The notes: generated by a model not told the origin, from the letters alone. Counted from the stretch's first letter, positions 17,401-25,625 are shown. The stretch: 64,000 nucleotides of DNA from Burkholderiales bacterium RIFCSPLOWO2_12_FULL_61_40 (GCA_001770935.1 MESI01000094.1:1-64000); one strand, 5' to 3'. Translations and numbers: made by a program.

Positions 17401-18669
17401 TTAACCGCGGGGTGGGGAAGCGCGAAATGCCGCGTGGGCCGAAAAGGCCGCTGCCGTCATCTCCACATCCGCGCTGGCGAGGTGCACCCGGCGGGCGGTG
17501 TCCTGCCAGCTGTCCACGGCGCTGACCACCTCTTCGACGACTTGCCCGGCCTGTGCGTCGGTGAGTCCGTAGAAGGCCGCCGTGTTCAGCACGGTTGCCA
17601 GATCGGGCCGGTTGTCCACGTCGTCGATGTTCAAGACATGTTCGGCTTTGTCGATATTCGGATTGACGTCGAAGGCCGGCGCCAGCCGCCAGCCGGTCTC
17701 GCCGAGTACGAAACCGTGGTTGCGCAGATGATCGTCGCGGTTGCCCACTGCGACATTGAAGGCGACACGCCGGAACAACTGCGCCAGATCCGCATCGGCA
17801 TGGGCGGCATCCCCCCGTGCGCGGATGAACTGTGCCAGTTCGAGGTAACTCGTGCCCTCGCTTTGTGTTTTGCGCAGCAGGGTCATCGCCGAGGCATAGA
17901 AGCAGCGGGTGCCCTGCCGACGGTCGAAGCGCTGGATGCAGAAGGTGTGGAAGTCATTGTTCAGCTTGACCAGCCTGGCGGGGGGCACGTCCACGCCGGC
18001 TTTTCCGGCGAGTTGGTGGACGACGTATTCCCAGGCGCCGATATCCCGGTCATCGTCCCGGGCGGGAAATTTGCCGATCCACAGGGAACCATCGGCTTCC
18101 GCAAAGTTGGCTTTGGGGCGCGCGCCACCCAGCGAAGCGCCGGGCGCCACGAGCACGGCAAGCCATCGGCGCAAGGCATCGAGGTCATCAATCCGACGGC
18201 TGCTGAGTTGGTAGGCCACGGCTTCGAGTTCGCGCAAGGTGGTCACCGGCGGCGCTGCCATCTTCTCGTCGCCGAGGAAGGTTTTTGTTCCCGAGCGACA
18301 AAAGCGCAGTGCCCCCTGGCGGGTGAGGTCTTGCACGCCGATGAGAAAGTCCCAGGCGTAGAGCGTGCGCGGCGTGCGTTTCTCGTCCCTGGCTTGCAAC
18401 GCTTCCCGGCGTTTCATCAGCGTCTGGCCCCAGCGGTCGGGCGAGGAGTCCAGGAAGATGCCGAAGTTGCCCAATTCCGGCTTGGGAAAAAATGGATGCT
18501 CGTCCAGCGAGAGATCGGGGTCCAGCGCGAAGGCGCGGGCGTCGCGCAGCCAGTCCCTGGCGTAGCGGAAACGGATCTGGCCGCGGTCGTGCGCCAGGGT
18601 GCCCACCAGGCACGCGGGGCCGAGGTCATCTTCCAGCCAGACTTCCAGGGTGTTGTCCTGTGAACTCAT
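17401..18669 (-). CDS. hipA: HipA-family serine/threonine kinase toxin
   Basis: A type II toxin kinase of 422 residues; the E. coli relative phosphorylates glutamyl-tRNA synthetase and causes growth arrest. Visible family parts are the N-terminal LGNFGIFLDSSPDRWG, the P-loop-like SLGGARPKANF (about residue 190), the catalytic-loop region FNVAVGNRDDHLRNHGF (about 313-329), and LAPAFDVNPN carrying the metal-binding aspartate. It overlaps the hipB stop by four bases (ATGA), so hipB is translated first. It sits with hipB between repeat copies 7 and 8, and no frame damage is seen. Confidence 0.9.
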   Translation of the reverse strand: MSSQDNTLEVWLEDDLGPACLVGTLAHDRGQIRFRYARDWLRDARAFALDPDLSLDEHPFFPKPELGNFGIFLDSSPDRWGQTLMKRREALQARDEKRTPRTLYAWDFLIGVQDLTRQGALRFCRSGTKTFLGDEKMAAPPVTTLRELEAVAYQLSSRRIDDLDALRRWLAVLVAPGASLGGARPKANFAEADGSLWIGKFPARDDDRDIGAWEYVVHQLAGKAGVDVPPARLVKLNNDFHTFCIQRFDRRQGTRCFYASAMTLLRKTQSEGTSYLELAQFIRARGDAAHADADLAQLFRRVAFNVAVGNRDDHLRNHGFVLGETGWRLAPAFDVNPNIDKAEHVLNIDDVDNRPDLATVLNTAAFYGLTDAQAGQVVEEVVSAVDSWQDTARRVHLASADVEMTAAAFSAHAAFRASPPRG

Positions 18670-19034
18670 GGCGCCTCCTGCGTATCGGGTGCCGGTGACG
18701 ACGTGGCGGTATTTGCCTTGCGCGGCCGACGTGCCGGGGTGGTTTGCGGCTCCAGGGCCAGATCCTGGAGTTTGCGCCCGACCCTGTCGTCGGCAGCAAG
18801 CTTGTGGAGATCGCCTTCAAGACCAAGCACGGCGAGCACCCGGAGGTAGGAACCCAGCGTGGCACCGGCGGCACCGGCCTCCACTTTGTACAACGTGGTT
18901 CGTGAGATACCGGCGCGTTGCGCGACAACAGCGTTGCTCAACTTGCGCCGTTTGCGGGCAAGGCGTAGCCGCTCACCCAACTCGGAAAGCAGGCGCTGTT
19001 CTTGCGGAAAGACGATCGGCGGCGGGCGTGGCAT
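18666..19034 (-). CDS. hipB: HipB-like XRE-family antitoxin/repressor
   Basis: A 122-residue DNA-binding antitoxin. The helix-turn-helix lies at about residues 18-72 (LGERLRLARKRRKLSNAVVA, then SRTTLYKVEAGAAGATLGSY). The C-terminal tail (RRPRKANTATSSPAPDTQEA) is basic then disordered, as expected for the part that contacts HipA. The ATG at 19034 is preferred over a TTG at 19055 that would lie inside the operator. An AT-rich palindrome just upstream is the likely autoregulatory site. Confidence 0.85.
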   Translation of the reverse strand: MPRPPPIVFPQEQRLLSELGERLRLARKRRKLSNAVVAQRAGISRTTLYKVEAGAAGATLGSYLRVLAVLGLEGDLHKLAADDRVGRKLQDLALEPQTTPARRPRKANTATSSPAPDTQEAP

Positions 19035-19041
19035 GTTTTCT

Positions 19042-19075
19042 ATTATGGTCAACAATATTTAATATTGTCCATAAT
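19042..19075 (-). promoter_or_regulatory. AT-rich inverted repeat, probable hipB operator/promoter
   Basis: The arms ATTATGG...ACAATATT and AATATTGTCCATAAT are nearly symmetric; the left arm carries three extra bases. It starts 8 bases ahead of the hipB ATG and contrasts with the surrounding GC-rich sequence. It probably contains the -10 region. Confidence 0.55.
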
Positions 19076-19090
19076 AGCGTGATTAATGAG

Positions 19091-19442
19091 TTAATCCAAG
19101 CGACTATGAGCGCCGCTCGATGTGCCTTTGGCCCAGGCTTCGCGCGCCGGGTCGCCGGGTGCCAGGGCATCGGCCGCGAGATCGGTGAAATGGGTTTGCT
19201 GACCGGCCTGCAGGAGGGTGGAGGCACCGCTGGCGCCGGCCAGCACTTCGACGGCGCCCTCGTAGACACACAGGCCGTTGGCCATGGTCCGCCGCATCCG
19301 CCGCATTGCCCAGCCGCCGCCGCCGCAACCAGCCTTGCAGCCAGTGGTGGTGGTCGAGGTATAAAACCTCCACCGAAGGAGGGGCGGCGTACGCGGAAGT
19401 GCCCACTGTTGGCGTCCCGATCTCATTCCATTTCCATATCAA
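19091..19442 (-). pseudogene. Relic of a fecI-fecR (ECF sigma/anti-sigma) pair joined by a deletion
   Basis: On the minus strand 19373-19277 reads VEVLYLDHHHWLQGWLRRR and LGNAADAAD, the N-terminus of a FecI-type sigma factor up to the region before region 2. Immediately afterwards, in another frame (19279-19091), comes GLCVYEGAVEVLAGASGAS, LLQAGQQTHFT and PGDPAREAWAKG, the middle of a FecR-type sensor, ended by a TAA. The last two thirds of the sigma gene and the first part of fecR are missing. Such pairs normally control a TonB receptor; here tonB-exbBD lies next door. Confidence 0.75.
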
Positions 19443-19526
19443 TGCGATAGGTCGTTGCCCCTCCTTGTCGTGCTAAAGCACTGCCTGCGTCGGGGCGCCT
19501 ACTCTCGCATTGATCTGAAAACGGAA

Positions 19527-19937
19527 TCAGTTCTGCGGTTCGGTGATGAATCCGATTTTTTTGACCCCGGCTTGCTGCGCCGCGGCCATGGCTTGGGCCA
19601 CCCGCTCGTAGCGCACCTCTTTGTCCCCGCGAATGTGCAAATCGGGCTGGGGGTTTTTCGCCGCTTCAACTTGCAGCAGCGCGGGCAGGCTGGCATCGTC
19701 CACCTTGGATTCATTCCAGTAGTAGCCGCCTTGCGCATCCACGCTCAGGCGGATGGTTTCCGGCTTGACGTCTTGCGCCTGGTTGGTGGCCCGCGGCAAA
19801 TCCACGTTGATCGCGTGTTTCATGACCGGCACGGTGATGATGAAGATGATGAGCAGTACCAGCATCACGTCCACCAGGGGCGTCATGTTGATCTCGTTCA
19901 TGACTTCATCGGCTTCGTCCTGGGTTCCAAAAGACAT
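19527..19937 (-). CDS. exbD: Biopolymer transport protein ExbD
   Basis: A 136-residue subunit of the TonB-ExbB-ExbD motor, which uses the proton gradient to energise outer-membrane receptors. The single membrane helix (PLVDVMLVLLIIFIITVPVM, about residues 20-39) holds the essential aspartate in PLVDVML. A periplasmic domain follows. The start at 19937 matches the family length; longer frames run into the REP cluster. It is third in a tonB-exbB-exbD operon on the minus strand but is separated from exbB by 145 bases of repeats. Confidence 0.92.
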   Translation of the reverse strand: MSFGTQDEADEVMNEINMTPLVDVMLVLLIIFIITVPVMKHAINVDLPRATNQAQDVKPETIRLSVDAQGGYYWNESKVDDASLPALLQVEAAKNPQPDLHIRGDKEVRYERVAQAMAAAQQAGVKKIGFITEPQN

Positions 19938-19962
19938 GTTTTTCTTTCTAATCAGTTGGGGA

Positions 19963-20078
19963 CAGGGCTGGCAGACATCCAACATCTGGCGATCAGTTGA
20001 GGACAGAGCTGGTTCACTTCGTGTAACTGCGGTCTGTCCCCCAATATCTTGGGTTGGTAACTGCGGTCTGTCCCGCAA
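19963..20078. repeat. REP-like cluster of four units between exbB and exbD
   Basis: Two units read TTGGGGACAGGGCTGG and TTGAGGACAGAGCTGG on the + strand. Two facing units read TAACTGCGGTCTGTCCC (about 20022 and 20057). This head-to-head arrangement can fold into long hairpins and resembles REPs mobilised by RAYT (TnpA-REP) transposases. It interrupts the exb operon without breaking a gene. Confidence 0.6.
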
Positions 20079-20082
20079 GGTT

Positions 20083-20793
20083 TCAGGCTTTCTTCATCGC
20101 GACGACTTTGCTGTCGCCACTGCTGACGCGGGCGCCGGTGACAAAGTAGGCGTGCAGGTCATGGGCGAAGCGGTTGAGCTTGGTCAGGATCGCCTTGTTG
20201 CCGCGCACCAGCGCGTTGTAGCCCAGCACAGCGGGGATGGCCACCGCCAGGCCCAGAGCGGTCATGATCAGCGCCTCGCCAATGGGACCGGCCACCTTGT
20301 CAATGGTCGCCTGTCCCGACGCACCAATGCCCAGCAGCGCGTGGTAAATGCCCCAGACGGTGCCAAACAAGCCCACGAACGGCGCGGTGGAGCCCACCGA
20401 TGCCAGCACTGCCAGACCCGACTGCAGGCGGGCGGTGCTGTCGTCGATGGCGTTGCGCAGGCTGCGCGTGATCCAGTCGCTGATGTCCAGGGTGTCGTGC
20501 AGCTGCACTTTGGTGTTGCGGTGGTGCGCGGTGGCTTCACGGCCGGTCAATACCAGCTGACGAAACGGATTGCTGTCGCCTCCGCCCAGTTTGACCAGAC
20601 CGGTGGGCAGGTCTTCGCTGTGCCAGAAGTCTTCGGCGCCAGTCGCGAGTTTTTTGTATTTCAGGATGTCCAGCGCCTTGATGAGGATGACCATCCAGGT
20701 GGCCAGCGACATGACGAGCAGGATCAGGGCGACGGTTTTGGTGACCCAGTCACCCTGAGTCCAGACGCCGACCAGGCCGAGTTGTGATTGCAT
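20083..20793 (-). CDS. exbB: MotA/TolQ/ExbB proton channel protein ExbB
   Basis: The proton-channel subunit of the TonB motor, 236 residues with three membrane helices. The first is near residues 12-35 (TKTVALILLVMSLATWMVIL). The MotA/TolQ/ExbB signature lies further on, with GSTAPFVGLFGTVWGIYHAL and PIGEALIMTALGLAVAIPAV. A GGAG ribosome site lies before the ATG at 20793, confirming the start. The tonB stop (20819) lies 26 bases upstream, so the two are one transcript, while the spacer before exbD is filled by REP units. Confidence 0.94.
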   Translation of the reverse strand: MQSQLGLVGVWTQGDWVTKTVALILLVMSLATWMVILIKALDILKYKKLATGAEDFWHSEDLPTGLVKLGGGDSNPFRQLVLTGREATAHHRNTKVQLHDTLDISDWITRSLRNAIDDSTARLQSGLAVLASVGSTAPFVGLFGTVWGIYHALLGIGASGQATIDKVAGPIGEALIMTALGLAVAIPAVLGYNALVRGNKAILTKLNRFAHDLHAYFVTGARVSSGDSKVVAMKKA

Positions 20794-20818
20794 GAATACT
20801 CCAGGGAAAAGATGAAAA

Positions 20819-21514
20819 TTATTCGAGAACGAAGTTGATCGGCACGTTGACCCACATGGCTTCGGGCACACCAGCGCGTTTGCCCGGAACGTAGCGCCAG
20901 CGCAAGACCGTGCTCAGCGCGGCTTGGTCCAGGCGGGCAAAGCCGCTGGACTGTTTGATGTCCGCCTGCTGCGCCTTGCCCTCCACGTCAATAAAAATCC
21001 GCACCACCACCTTGCCCTGCTCGCCCAGCCGCTTGCTCAAAGCGGGGTAGGACGGCCTGGGGTTTTGCAGGTAGTCGGCGTCGCTGGAGGGCTGTTCCAC
21101 GCGGGCTGGCGCCGGGGGCGCCATGGCGACCGGGGCCGCTACGGGCGGACTGGCCACCACGGGGGTCATGACACCCACCGGGGCTTGGGGTGAAGGTGCG
21201 GGGTCTGCAATCGCCAGGGGTTGCGGTGTATCGGTCCTGACCGGTGCCGGTGCCGGTGCGGGTGTCGGTGGCTTGGCGAGCGCTGGTTTGACCGGTGCCG
21301 GCCTGGGTGGCGCGGGGGGCGCTTCCATGATGGGTGCGGGTGGCTCAATGAATTCGACCAGAATTTCAGCGGGCACGACCCATTCGGCTGCGCGCCGCAG
21401 TAATCCGGTTTGCATGGCCCACAGCACCGCCACATGAACAATGAGGACGCTGCTGGCGATGGCGAGATTGCGGTTCATGCCATGAAAAGAGAGGGGGCGT
21501 TCAGATAAAACCAT
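20819..21514 (-). CDS. tonB: TonB energy-transducer protein
   Basis: A 231-residue inner-membrane anchored periplasmic protein that contacts TonB boxes of receptors. It has a short cytoplasmic start, one helix (NLAIASSVLIVHVAVLWAMQ), a long proline-alanine rich spacer (PAPVKPALAKPPTPAPAPAP region) and a C-terminal TonB domain with NPRPSYPALSKRLGEQGKVV and the helix/strand ending VNVPINFVLE. The ATG at 21514 is chosen by comparison with relatives that carry about 12 residues before the membrane helix; 21478 is an alternative. A Fur box lies about 95 bases upstream. It heads tonB-exbB-exbD. Confidence 0.9.
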   Translation of the reverse strand: MVLSERPLSFHGMNRNLAIASSVLIVHVAVLWAMQTGLLRRAAEWVVPAEILVEFIEPPAPIMEAPPAPPRPAPVKPALAKPPTPAPAPAPVRTDTPQPLAIADPAPSPQAPVGVMTPVVASPPVAAPVAMAPPAPARVEQPSSDADYLQNPRPSYPALSKRLGEQGKVVVRIFIDVEGKAQQADIKQSSGFARLDQAALSTVLRWRYVPGKRAGVPEAMWVNVPINFVLE

Positions 21515-21607
21515 GGTCAGACAAGGCTCAGAGTCAAGCACACTTTGTGCAGGGTATGTTGGCGATTCGACATGGTTATTGGCTGGCTTAGGCACCTCTC
21601 TATTTTA

Positions 21608-21626
21608 AATGAGAATCAGTGTCATT
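21608..21626 (-). promoter_or_regulatory. Fur box upstream of tonB
   Basis: The + strand reads AATGAGAATCAGTGTCATT, a good 19-base Fur-type site with AATGAGAAT matching the classic half. It is placed to control the minus-strand tonB-exbB-exbD operon. Between 21630 and 21824 I see no further feature. Confidence 0.65.
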
Positions 21627-21824
21627 CAATATTGCAACCTATTTTGAGCTTCGTGATGAACAGTCGTGGCCTGTTGGGATATGTCCCGGCGGCTCCGGCG
21701 AAATTCCTGTGATCAGCTCGCGAGGGGACTTTCGCCTCCGGGAATGCGCCCGTGCTGGCGGCTTGCTGCGGATGGATCAGAAATGGATCTGGAATGGATC
21801 AGAACGATGAGCCGATGCCATTAC

Positions 21825-22065
21825 CACCCCCATCGACTACCTCGACTTTGCCTCGCCTGTCAGCGGCCTGGGCAGCAAGATGGGGCTGGACGCCACCCAC
21901 AAGTGGTCCGGCGAAACCAGCCGCGATTGGGGCCGCACCATGCCGATGACGCCGGAGGTGACGGCCCGGATGGAGGCGGTCTGGCAGGGCTTGGGTTTGT
22001 GAGTCAAATAGGGTTGTAGCCCGCGTGGAATGTGCGCAGGCAGCTACTTAATTAATAGCATTTTC
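21825..22065 (+). repeat. ubiD-tail composite repeat, copy 8 (longest)
   Basis: It reaches furthest into ubiD, starting at the [20 protein letters not shown] codons, and runs in one open frame to WQGLGL and the TGA. It continues with GTCAAATAGGGTTGTAGCCC, GGAATGTGCGCAGGCAGCTA and CTTAATTAATAGC. It lies 100 bases upstream of the hsdM relic. Confidence 0.9.
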
Positions 22066-22169
22066 TCAGCAAATCAGAGTTTGGTGGGTTAGCGCAGATG
22101 CGACTTGGATGGTGGCAAACTATCGACCATCCAAGCATGCCGGGTCTACCCCGAACAGGGACCAATTGA

Positions 22170-22367
22170 ATGAGCACAGAAACCCATGACCAGATTGCAA
22201 ATGCCATCTGGAGCATTTGTAATTTACTGCGCGGCCCCTACAAGCGCAACGAGTATCGCAAGGTTATCCTTCCCCTCACCGAATACCGCCACGCCCTGAT
22301 CACCTCCGCTGTCACCGGCAAGATCGATGTTCGGCGTGGCAACCATGCCGAGGAGCTTGCAGCATGA
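22170..22367 (+). pseudogene. HsdM N-terminus fused to HsdS C-terminus (collapsed type I modification genes)
   Basis: A 65-codon open frame. Residues 1-36 (THDQIANAIWSICNLLRGPY, then KRNEYRKVILPLT) are the start of a type I methylase subunit. Residues 37-57 (EYRHALITSAVTGKIDVRR) are the last residues of a specificity subunit. A single deletion from early hsdM to late hsdS explains this. The methylase and DNA-recognition domains are gone, so no modification activity can remain. The next gene overlaps the stop by four bases, as it would have done behind the intact hsdS. Confidence 0.8.
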
Positions 22368-23830
22368 CGCTTGAACGCGACAACACGTACTGGGCGGGTT
22401 TGGTTAACGAGTTGCGCAAGCTGTCCGCTGAAACCTCGTGGGTGGAGTTCAAGCACAACAACGACGACCCGGAGATGGTGGGTGAGTACCTCTCGGCCTT
22501 GTCCAACGCGGCCGCTTTGGAAGGCAAGGCCAACGCCTACCTGGTGTGGGGTGTGGAAAACGACACCCACGCACTGCTGGGCACGAACTTTTTCCCGGCC
22601 AAGGCGCGCAAGGGCGGTGAAGAGTTGGAAAGTTGGCTGTTGCGCATGTTGAGCCCACGCCTGCATTTCCGCTTTGTGGCGCTGGAGATGGATGGCAAGG
22701 CCGTCGTTTTATTGGAAATCCCCTGCGCCATGGGCAAGCCCACGCAGTTTGCTGGCAAGGAATGGGTGCGCGTGGGCAGCAACAAAAAGCCACTTAAAGA
22801 ATTTGCGGAGCTGGAGCGTGATTTGTGGCGGCGCTTTGACCGCACGCCTTTTGAAGCCCTGCTGGCGGCAGAAAACCTGTCGCCGTCAGATGTGCTGGCG
22901 CTGCTGGATTACCCCGCCTACTTCGATCTGCTCAAGTTACCCTTGCCAGAAGACCGGGCGGCCCTATTGGCCCGCCTGGAACAAGACGTCATGCTGGTGC
23001 GCAATGCCGCGGGCCTTTGGGGGGTGACCAATCTGGGCGCAGTTCTGTTTGCGAAAGACCTGCATCGGTTTCGGGGTTTGGCCCGCAAGGCGGTTAGGGT
23101 CATCGTGTATGAAGGCAAGGGCCGTATCAAGTCCGTGCGGGAGCAAGAGGGCCGCAAAGGTTATGCCAGCGGCTTTGAGGGATTGATCGATTACGTCAAT
23201 GCGCTGCTGCCGCGCAACGAGGTCATTGGTCAGGCACTGCGGCGCGAGGTTCCCATGTACCCGCCCCTGGCGGTACGCGAGTTGATTGCCAACGCACTCA
23301 TTCACCAGGATTTTTCGGTCACGGGCGCAGGCCCCATGGTGGAGGTATTCAGCGACCGCATGGAGATCACCAACCCCGGATTGCCGCTGGTCAAAACCGA
23401 GCGCTTTCTGGACAGCCCGCCGCGTTCGCGCAATGAGCAGCTGGCCTCTTTCATGCGGCGCGTTGGTATTTGTGAAGAACGTGGCAGCGGGGTAGACAAA
23501 GTGGTGTCTGAAACCGAGTATTACCAGTTGCCTGCGCCGAGTTTTGAGACGCCTGAAGGGTCGACGCGGGCGGTGCTTTTTGCACACATGGCGTACAAGG
23601 ACATGGACAGCCGTGACCGTTCACGTGCTTGTTATTTGCATGCCTGTTTGCGCTACGTGCAGCGTGAGCCGATGACAAACGCCAGCTTGCGCGAGCGTTT
23701 TGGCATTGCTTCAGAGAACAGTTCCATGGTCACACGGGTCATCAAGGAGGCGCTGGCGGATGGTCTTGTCAAGCCGTTTGACGAGGAGCAAGGGCGCCGA
23801 CATGCCAAATACCTGCCCTATTGGGCTTGA
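22364..23830 (+). CDS. AlbA_2/Schlafen-type ATP-binding protein associated with type I restriction loci
   Basis: A 488-residue protein. The N-terminal AlbA_2 (Schlafen-like, DUF4062-type) domain is visible at about residues 15-130 (ETSWVEFKHNNDDPEMVGEY, YLSALSNAAALEGKANAYLV). A GHKL-like ATP-binding/HATPase_c_4 segment follows around 300-390 (LAVRELIANALIHQDFSVTG, ITNPGLPLV, ERGSGVDKVV), and the C-terminus resembles winged-helix sequence (ITNASLRERFGIASENSSM). Such genes commonly ride between hsdS and hsdR. It is intact although both its restriction neighbours are wrecked, hinting at an independent function. The start overlaps the upstream stop (ATGA). Confidence 0.82.
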   Translation: MTLERDNTYWAGLVNELRKLSAETSWVEFKHNNDDPEMVGEYLSALSNAAALEGKANAYLVWGVENDTHALLGTNFFPAKARKGGEELESWLLRMLSPRLHFRFVALEMDGKAVVLLEIPCAMGKPTQFAGKEWVRVGSNKKPLKEFAELERDLWRRFDRTPFEALLAAENLSPSDVLALLDYPAYFDLLKLPLPEDRAALLARLEQDVMLVRNAAGLWGVTNLGAVLFAKDLHRFRGLARKAVRVIVYEGKGRIKSVREQEGRKGYASGFEGLIDYVNALLPRNEVIGQALRREVPMYPPLAVRELIANALIHQDFSVTGAGPMVEVFSDRMEITNPGLPLVKTERFLDSPPRSRNEQLASFMRRVGICEERGSGVDKVVSETEYYQLPAPSFETPEGSTRAVLFAHMAYKDMDSRDRSRACYLHACLRYVQREPMTNASLRERFGIASENSSMVTRVIKEALADGLVKPFDEEQGRRHAKYLPYWA

Positions 23831-23959
23831 GTTTTCTTATTTGACTGTTATTTGACTGGATCCCGGTCACGGGTCTGGAAAATTTGAAAAACATATTAAA
23901 AATCAACAGGTTAAGGCGGATTGCTCAGCTTCTTCCTATTTGACTGGATAACTTTGGAC

Positions 23960-24035
23960 ATGCCACAAACCAACGAAAAGGCCTTTGAGTCGTATCTGGA
24001 GCGGATGCTGACCCAAGGCGGATGGCACTCTGGCA
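23960..24035 (+). pseudogene. HsdR (type I restriction subunit) N-terminal remnant
   Basis: The frame starting at 23960 reads MPQTNEKAFESYLERMLTQG and GWHSG, the beginning of HsdR proteins. It then changes to unrelated codons and runs into repeat copy 9, sharing its stop codon. More than 95 percent of hsdR is missing. TTATTTGACTG-like sequence is repeated upstream (23838-23855 and 23936-23946). The remaining stretch to 24145 is unrecognised. Confidence 0.75.
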
Positions 24036-24145
24036 TCAGCGCCTGCCCTATGGTGGCCCCGACCTGGAGAGGCTTTGCAGCTTTGGCCGCTTTTGTTGCC
24101 CACTTGCCACTGAATCGCGACATCACGGCAGTCAGCCATGCCCGG

Positions 24146-24273
24146 CGCACGATGCGGATGCCCCCCGAGGTGACGGCCCGGATGGAAGCGGTCTGGCAGT
24201 GCCTGGATTTGTGAGTCAAATAGGGCTGTAGCCCGCGTGGAATATGCGCAAGAAGCTATCAATTCAGGAGTAA
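24146..24273 (+). repeat. ubiD-tail composite repeat, copy 9
   Basis: It holds the UbiD codons [20 protein letters not shown] and TGA, then GTCAAATAGGGCTGTAGCCC, GGAATATGCGCAAGAAGCTAT and CAATTCAGGAGTAA. It provides the stop for the hsdR remnant. Downstream, 24274-24480 shows only a leader with AAGGAG before the lectin gene. Confidence 0.88.
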
Positions 24274-24486
24274 AAGATCTGCCCACTCTGTTCGTCTTCG
24301 TGGGTCGATGGCATGCAACGCTCCAAAGCCTTGTTCCCGCTGCTGATGAGCGTGGTGTACCTGGTGCACATTGTCACGAGGCTGCGGTCGGCACAGCCCG
24401 TTTCGGGGGGGGCCAGCCAGCCTGACAAGGCTGTGCATCCAAGGCTATAAACTTTTCAATTTTTTCACTTCACCAAGGAGTTGACC

Positions 24487-25110
24487 ATGAAGCCGCTTTT
24501 TCGTGCTTGCATCACCAGCGTTTTGGCTTGCGTTGCCCCACTTTTGACGTCAACCCTGGCCCACGCCGAACCTGTCATCTTTTTAAGCGGCATGGGCGCC
24601 AAGTGCATGGATGCCGAAGGCGGTAATCCCCGTGAGGGAACGCGGGTCATCGGCTATGCGTGCAACGGGCAAACCAACCAGACCTTCGACTTCAACCGCT
24701 CGGGCCCCATCCGCATGAACGGACTGTGCGTAGACGCTAAGGGCGGGCAGGGGCGCCCCGGGGACGAGCTGGTTTTGTGGCGCTGCAACGGTCAGGCCAA
24801 CCAGAACTGGCAGTGGTCCAACGGCAAGCTCGTCGGCATCAATGGGCTGTGCGTGGATTTGGAGTACGGCGATAAGCAATGGTTTGGCAACCAGAGGGCG
24901 GTTCTCTGGAGTTGCAACGGCCAGAAAAACCAGGCCTGGTACTGGGGCAAACTGCTGCCGGCGTCGCGCGTCTCCGGGGCCGCCGTGGTCCAGCCGGGAC
25001 AGAAAATCGACATTCGTCCCATGTCCATGGCCTCTATCGTCGCGGCGGGTGGGGGCAACATCGTCGCTGCAGGCGGGGGCAACATTATTGCGGCCGGCGC
25101 TGGCAACTAA
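24487..25110 (+). CDS. Secreted ricin-type beta-trefoil lectin-like protein with glycine-rich tail
   Basis: A 207-residue exported protein. The signal peptide ends near LAHA-EP (residue 28). Three QxW-type repeats follow: ACNGQTNQTFDFN, RCNGQANQNWQWS and SCNGQKNQAWYW, with paired MGAKCMDAEGG, NGLCVDAKGG and NGLCVDLEYG segments. This is a full beta-trefoil, a fold that binds sugars. The tail (about residues 184-207) repeats an octad of the form IVAAGGGN three times. AGGAG precedes the ATG at 24487. The next gene starts 14 bases after its stop. I infer carbohydrate or surface binding; no enzymatic domain is attached. Confidence 0.82.
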   Translation: MKPLFRACITSVLACVAPLLTSTLAHAEPVIFLSGMGAKCMDAEGGNPREGTRVIGYACNGQTNQTFDFNRSGPIRMNGLCVDAKGGQGRPGDELVLWRCNGQANQNWQWSNGKLVGINGLCVDLEYGDKQWFGNQRAVLWSCNGQKNQAWYWGKLLPASRVSGAAVVQPGQKIDIRPMSMASIVAAGGGNIVAAGGGNIIAAGAGN

Positions 25111-25124
25111 GCGGGCAAAAAGGT

Positions 25125-25622
25125 ATGCGAGTCTTTTCACCCCTGGTGCTCGGCCTGGGCCTGTCCGCGGTTTTTTGCGCGCACAGCGCTGAATTGGCGA
25201 ACACGAGCGAATGTATTGCCGGCAAGCAGGTGACGCACCGCAACGGCAAGTCCGGCACGATCGTGGCCCTGAGAAACGGCAGCTGCGTGGTGCGCCATGA
25301 GGACGGCAGCGAACACAGCTATTTGCACTGGATGCTTTCGCCGCAGGAGGGCGCCCCCGCAGCGTCCGGCGCCGAACTGCCCCAGGGCAATTACGTCTGC
25401 TCAGCCACCGGCGCGGGCAGCTTTCCCATCACCATTCACCGTGGAAACCGCTACACCGACCGGGCGCAGAAGTCCGGCGAGTTCGATATGGCGCCCGGCA
25501 AGGAGATTGTTTTCAAATCCGGTTCCCTGGCCGGCCAGTACTCACGTCGGCTGGGGACGGCAAAGTTTGGCCTGTCCTCGGCCAAGGGCAAGATGTTTTA
25601 TACGGTCTGCAACTTGAAATGA
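25125..25622 (+). CDS. Small secreted protein of unknown function
   Basis: A 165-residue product with a signal peptide (MRVFSPLVLGLGLSAVFCAHSA). It has two parts. Residues 25-75 look like a small beta domain (GKQVTHRNGKSGTIVALRNG, SCVVRHEDGSEHSYLHWML). Residues 85-165 resemble a second beta domain with cysteines (GNYVCSATGAGSFPITIHRG to MFYTVCNLK). I do not recognise the family. It follows the lectin gene by 14 bases and shares its exported nature, so the two are probably one operon. A hairpin just after the stop could end transcription. Confidence 0.65.
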   Translation: MRVFSPLVLGLGLSAVFCAHSAELANTSECIAGKQVTHRNGKSGTIVALRNGSCVVRHEDGSEHSYLHWMLSPQEGAPAASGAELPQGNYVCSATGAGSFPITIHRGNRYTDRAQKSGEFDMAPGKEIVFKSGSLAGQYSRRLGTAKFGLSSAKGKMFYTVCNLK

Positions 25623-25625
25623 TGC

